Assembly (NCBI GenBank): GCA_948999435.1
Contig: CARJCM010000028.1
Coordinates: 1-16,748, forward strand
Length of the DNA stretch: 16,748 nt
Source of the DNA: an uncultured Bacilli bacterium
GTDB lineage: Bacteria; Bacillota_I; Bacilli_A; RF39; UBA660
Direction: 5' to 3'
In this document: in pieces, positions 13,847 through 16,748 of the stretch
How the letters are laid out: each line of letters begins with the position of its first letter
Position numbering within the stretch: the first letter of the stretch is position 1
Position numbers and translations under genes: made by a program
The notes under the pieces: generated by a model
What the model saw: the letters and a program-made list of their open reading frames with translations, nothing else
Told to the model about the DNA's origin: nothing
Databases searched by the model: none

Positions 13847-16748
13847 TTATTTGAATAGATTTATAAATCTCTGCCATATAGAGATTTTTTCTTGTTTCTC
13901 GGTAGTTTTAATCTCTTTTTTAGCATCTTTTTTTCCATCAATAACCATTACAAATTTAGTTTCAACAGTAGTATTATTTGTTTTACCAGCAAAAGAATTA
14001 TAGTTTTCACTTAAATTTACTAAAGCTTGAACTCTATTAGACATCCCTTTAACATCGTTATTTACAATATAAGATATTTTAGAAATACCATTTTTATTAT
14101 AAGTTACGATACCATTTTCTAAAGTTTTAACTCCATCATTTAAAGAACTAGCTCCATTTTTAAGGGAATTAGAGCCACTTACTAAAGCTTTAAGTGCTTG
14201 ATTATCAAAAGCCTCAATTCCAATAGTTAAATTATTAGCCCCATTTTTCAAAGTATTGACACCATCTTGTAAAGCTTTGATATTAGATATTTTATTTTGT
14301 AAACTTACGATTTCATTTTTAATAGAATTTAATTTAGCGGAAATATCATTTAAATTTTTAATTGTCTTTTCATTATTAGTATGTAGTTTTGATAGTGATG
14401 CAAGTTTAATAGTCATATCAGGAGTCATAATTTGTTGTTTTATATCATCAGGTAAAGAATTAATTAATACTTCAAATTCTTTAATAGTACTATCATTAGC
14501 TTTTATTAAAGTAGTCAAATCATTTAATGTATTAGTATTAAAAGAATTCATTAAAGTATTAGCATCTATCATTATTGAGTTTACTTGTAACATCATAGCA
14601 TCCAGTGTCTTTGCAAGTTTATTTATTCCATTATTTAAAGAAGCGCTGCCAGCTTTAATCTCTTGAAACATTGTATTTGCATAAATAATACCATTATTAA
14701 GTTCTTTAATACCTCCATCTAAAGCTGAACTACCAGAAGATAAATCTTTAACTCCAGCCTGAATTTTATCAATACCACTTTGTAAATCATTAACTTTAGA
14801 ATATAAACTATTTAAATCTTTAAAATCATTAACATCAGAACTTGTAATAGTTTTTGGAGTAGCAACAGAATAAATACTTGCAAGTTCAAATTTAGTAGTA
14901 TCAAAAGATATAGTAATAGTATCAGTTTTCTTTAATTCATTTAAATTTAAACTCTCATATAAGCCTGGAGTAGCAATACCAATAATTATATTATTAATAC
15001 CATTGTTTATAACTTTACCATTACTAACAGATATATTTTTATTATACTCATCATCAATAATAGTTCCTAACATAACCATAAAAGGGGTATAAAGGGTTTC
15101 ATTCTTACCATTTATTTTTACTATATGTTTATCTGTATTTTGATATTTTACAACTATTTTAATTTTACCACTCTTACCAATCATATCATTAAGATTAGTT
15201 TCTATATCATCAAGATAATAAGTAACATTAGTAGTAATAGGTAAAGTTTTAGTAGTAGTTCCTCTATAAGTTATATCACTTTTATAGCTATTCCAAATAA
15301 TTCTATCTTTATAAGGTTTATAAGTATTATCATTACTTAAGTTTAAAATATCATTAAGAATAGTATAGTCTTCAATTTCTTCTAAGTTTTCATTATTAAT
15401 TAATTTAGTATTTACTAAAGTATTATTAATAGTACCATCATAATTTAATTTTGTATAAACAGTTTCATCTTTTATTAAAGCATAAGTATTAAGGGGACTA
15501 CTTGTAAAAAGAGCACCACCTATAATTAAGGCTAAGCCTAATTTTTTTAAATTTTTATTTTTCATTTTTATATCATCCTTTCCATGAATAGTTGTTTTCA
15601 TGATTAATTTATCAAATATTAAGAGTATAGAAGGTAAAATAGTAATAACTACTAGCATACTAATAATAGCACCTCTACTAATTAAAGAACAAAGGGAGCC
15701 AACCATTTCCAAATCAGAATAAACACCTACACCAAAAGTTGCTGCAAAAAAGCACATACCACTTACAAAAATTGAGTTACCAGAATATTCTAAAGTTTTA
15801 TACATTGCATCCTTTTTATTTAAACCAGATTTTCTTTTTTCCAAGTAAGTAGTTGTCATTAAGATTGCATAATCTATTGTAGCTCCTAGTTGAATAGTAC
15901 CTAATACAATTGGAGCAACAAATGGTAAGATGTTACCACTAAAGTAAGCGATACCCATATTAAGGAATATTGCAAACTCAATAGCTATAATGAGTAAGAA
16001 AGGTAAAGAAAGTGATTTTAAAACAATAAATAATACAAAGAAAATACAAACAATAGAAGATACATTAACATTATTAAAATCGGTATTACTTATTTCAATT
16101 AAATCTTTCATGAGAGGACCTTCACCAGCGACTAAAGCATTTTTATCATATTTTTTTACTATTTTATCTACAATTTCCACTTGTTTATTTAAATCATCAC
16201 TAGCGATATCATAAATTGAATTAAACATAAGCATTTGATATTTATCGCTTATAAATACTTTTTTTAAATCTTCAGGAATAATATCATTTGTAATATTAAG
16301 TTCTTGTAATTTTGCCATTGATAGAACAAAATCTATTCCCTCAGTATTTTCTAAATCATTGATTAAATTATTCATATCGTTTTGTTTAAGATTTTTATCT
16401 AGTAAAATAATTTCCATACTAACCATATTAAATTTATCTTTAAGTATTTTATTTGCTTCTATACTTTCTAGGGTATCTGGTAAAGTTTTATCAATTTTAT
16501 AATAAACATCAACATTTGCTTGTGCCAGATAAAAAGGAACAAGTAAAATTAAGAAACCAGCAAAAAAGCATTTATGATATTTAATTACAAACTTATAAAT
16601 CTTACTAAAATTAGGGATAAAAGTTTTATGTTTAGTTTTATCAATTAGTTTATCAGAAGCTAGTAATAAACTAGGAAATAAAGTTAAAACTGTTATTACA
16701 CCTAAGGCAACACCTTTAGCCATAACAATACCTAAATCTGTTCCCAGA
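13847..16748 (-). CDS. MMPL/RND-type exporter (5' truncated by window) joined in frame to a secreted Leu-x-x-Gly repeat protein
   Basis: The frame is open from the right window edge (upstream residues LGTDLGIV precede the Met at 16723), so the true start lies outside. Residue numbers here run from that Met. Residues 1-380 are the C-terminal half of an MMPL-type transporter: a helix at 1-22, a helix at ~52-69, an extracellular domain at ~70-220, then helices at ~221-260, 265-295, 317-335 and 350-371. Its signature is LGTIQLGATIDYAI. From residue 387 the sequence looks like another protein: MKNKNLKKLGLALIIGGALF is a lipid-free signal peptide ending TYA, followed by a beta-rich region. Long L-x-x-G heptad stretches follow (LSSGSSALDGGIKELNNGI; later LKNGASSLNDGVKTLENGI). 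The C-terminus is amphipathic, ISIWQRFINLFK. MMPL proteins export lipids or peptides, and separate L-x-x-G proteins often lie next to them. The one-frame fusion is unusual. Confidence 0.8.
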   Translation of the reverse strand, partial: LGTDLGIVMAKGVALGVITVLTLFPSLLLASDKLIDKTKHKTFIPNFSKIYKFVIKYHKCFFAGFLILLVPFYLAQANVDVYYKIDKTLPDTLESIEANKILKDKFNMVSMEIILLDKNLKQNDMNNLINDLENTEGIDFVLSMAKLQELNITNDIIPEDLKKVFISDKYQMLMFNSIYDIASDDLNKQVEIVDKIVKKYDKNALVAGEGPLMKDLIEISNTDFNNVNVSSIVCIFFVLFIVLKSLSLPFLLIIAIEFAIFLNMGIAYFSGNILPFVAPIVLGTIQLGATIDYAILMTTTYLEKRKSGLNKKDAMYKTLEYSGNSIFVSGMCFFAATFGVGVYSDLEMVGSLCSLISRGAIISMLVVITILPSILLIFDKLIMKTTIHGKDDIKMKNKNLKKLGLALIIGGALFTSSPLNTYALIKDETVYTKLNYDGTINNTLVNTKLINNENLEEIEDYTILNDILNLSNDNTYKPYKDRIIWNSYKSDITYRGTTTKTLPITTNVTYYLDDIETNLNDMIGKSGKIKIVVKYQNTDKHIVKINGKNETLYTPFMVMLGTIIDDEYNKNISVSNGKVINNGINNIIIGIATPGLYESLNLNELKKTDTITISFDTTKFELASIYSVATPKTITSSDVNDFKDLNSLYSKVNDLQSGIDKIQAGVKDLSSGSSALDGGIKELNNGIIYANTMFQEIKAGSASLNNGINKLAKTLDAMMLQVNSIMIDANTLMNSFNTNTLNDLTTLIKANDSTIKEFEVLINSLPDDIKQQIMTPDMTIKLASLSKLHTNNEKTIKNLNDISAKLNSIKNEIVSLQNKISNIKALQDGVNTLKNGANNLTIGIEAFDNQALKALVSGSNSLKNGASSLNDGVKTLENGIVTYNKNGISKISYIVNNDVKGMSNRVQALVNLSENYNSFAGKTNNTTVETKFVMVIDGKKDAKKEIKTTEKQEKISIWQRFINLFK
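15563..15582 (-). promoter_or_regulatory. Internal ribosome-binding site and ATG at the exporter/secreted-protein junction
   Basis: On the minus strand GAAAGGA (15582 to 15576) lies ten bases before an in-frame ATG (15565 to 15563), directly ahead of a complete signal peptide. Starting here gives a separate 572-aa secreted protein (13847-15565). This suggests that the repeat protein is, or recently was, translated on its own. Confidence 0.6.

Noticed and set aside
14256..14666. Plus-strand frame of 136 codons opposite the Leu-x-x-Gly repeats
   Set aside because: It is a shadow of a clearly coding minus-strand frame, hydrophobic by complement and without a start signal.

Overview
The window is about 16.7 kb of very AT-rich DNA (roughly a quarter G+C by eye). 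Spacing is tight, Shine-Dalgarno sites are strong, TTG/GTG starts occur and TGG is used for tryptophan. TGA acts only as a stop, so the standard bacterial code applies and this is not a Mycoplasma-type code. The surface protein (NPCBM, F5/8-type and Ig-like modules), the MMPL-type exporter and the XRE-membrane regulator fit a low-GC Bacillota, probably a host- or gut-associated member of the Bacilli/Erysipelotrichia/RF39 or Clostridia. The lineage is inferred from composition and gene content only.

Region 1 (1-2402) is a string of very small genes separated by one repeated 12-mer, AAATTACAATTT, found six times (one copy with a single change). Each copy lies at or just after a stop codon, usually with a ribosome-binding site built into its right side. 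The units are a truncated gene, a 55-aa protein, a 47-aa membrane peptide, a DUF3781 protein and an alpha/beta hydrolase. A rho-independent terminator begins just beyond the fifth copy. After it come an XRE-type regulator with membrane helices, a perfect candidate operator palindrome in its leader, a small membrane peptide, and the sixth copy. This looks like a cassette array and is the least explained part of the window. The regulator carries an apparent one-base frameshift before its last membrane helix.

Region 2 (2403-7200) looks like an accessory or defence region. After about 300 bp of remnant-like non-coding DNA there is a solitary 1212-aa P-loop (STAND/nSTAND3-like) NTPase with a degenerate restriction-endonuclease-like N-terminus. 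Its own promoter is followed by a short leader hairpin with a U-tract. A decayed LysR-type helix-turn-helix fragment and a Nudix hydrolase follow.

Region 3 (7198-12780) holds a convergent-strand unknown protein with no ATG in its reading frame, and a 1583-aa secreted, membrane-anchored modular protein. The latter has an NPCBM domain, a transglutaminase/papain-like catalytic region, an F5/8 type C domain, four Ig-like repeats, a Pro/Asn-rich linker and a C-terminal helix. It has a clear promoter and terminator.

Region 4 (12781-16748) is more housekeeping-like. It contains trmB (tRNA m7G46 methyltransferase) with a terminator, a candidate structured RNA of about 200 nt with its own promoter and a 6S-RNA-like rod fold, and on the minus strand the 3' part of an MMPL/RND exporter. 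That exporter is joined in frame to what looks like a separate secreted protein with Leu-x-x-Gly repeats; an internal Shine-Dalgarno and ATG remain at the junction.
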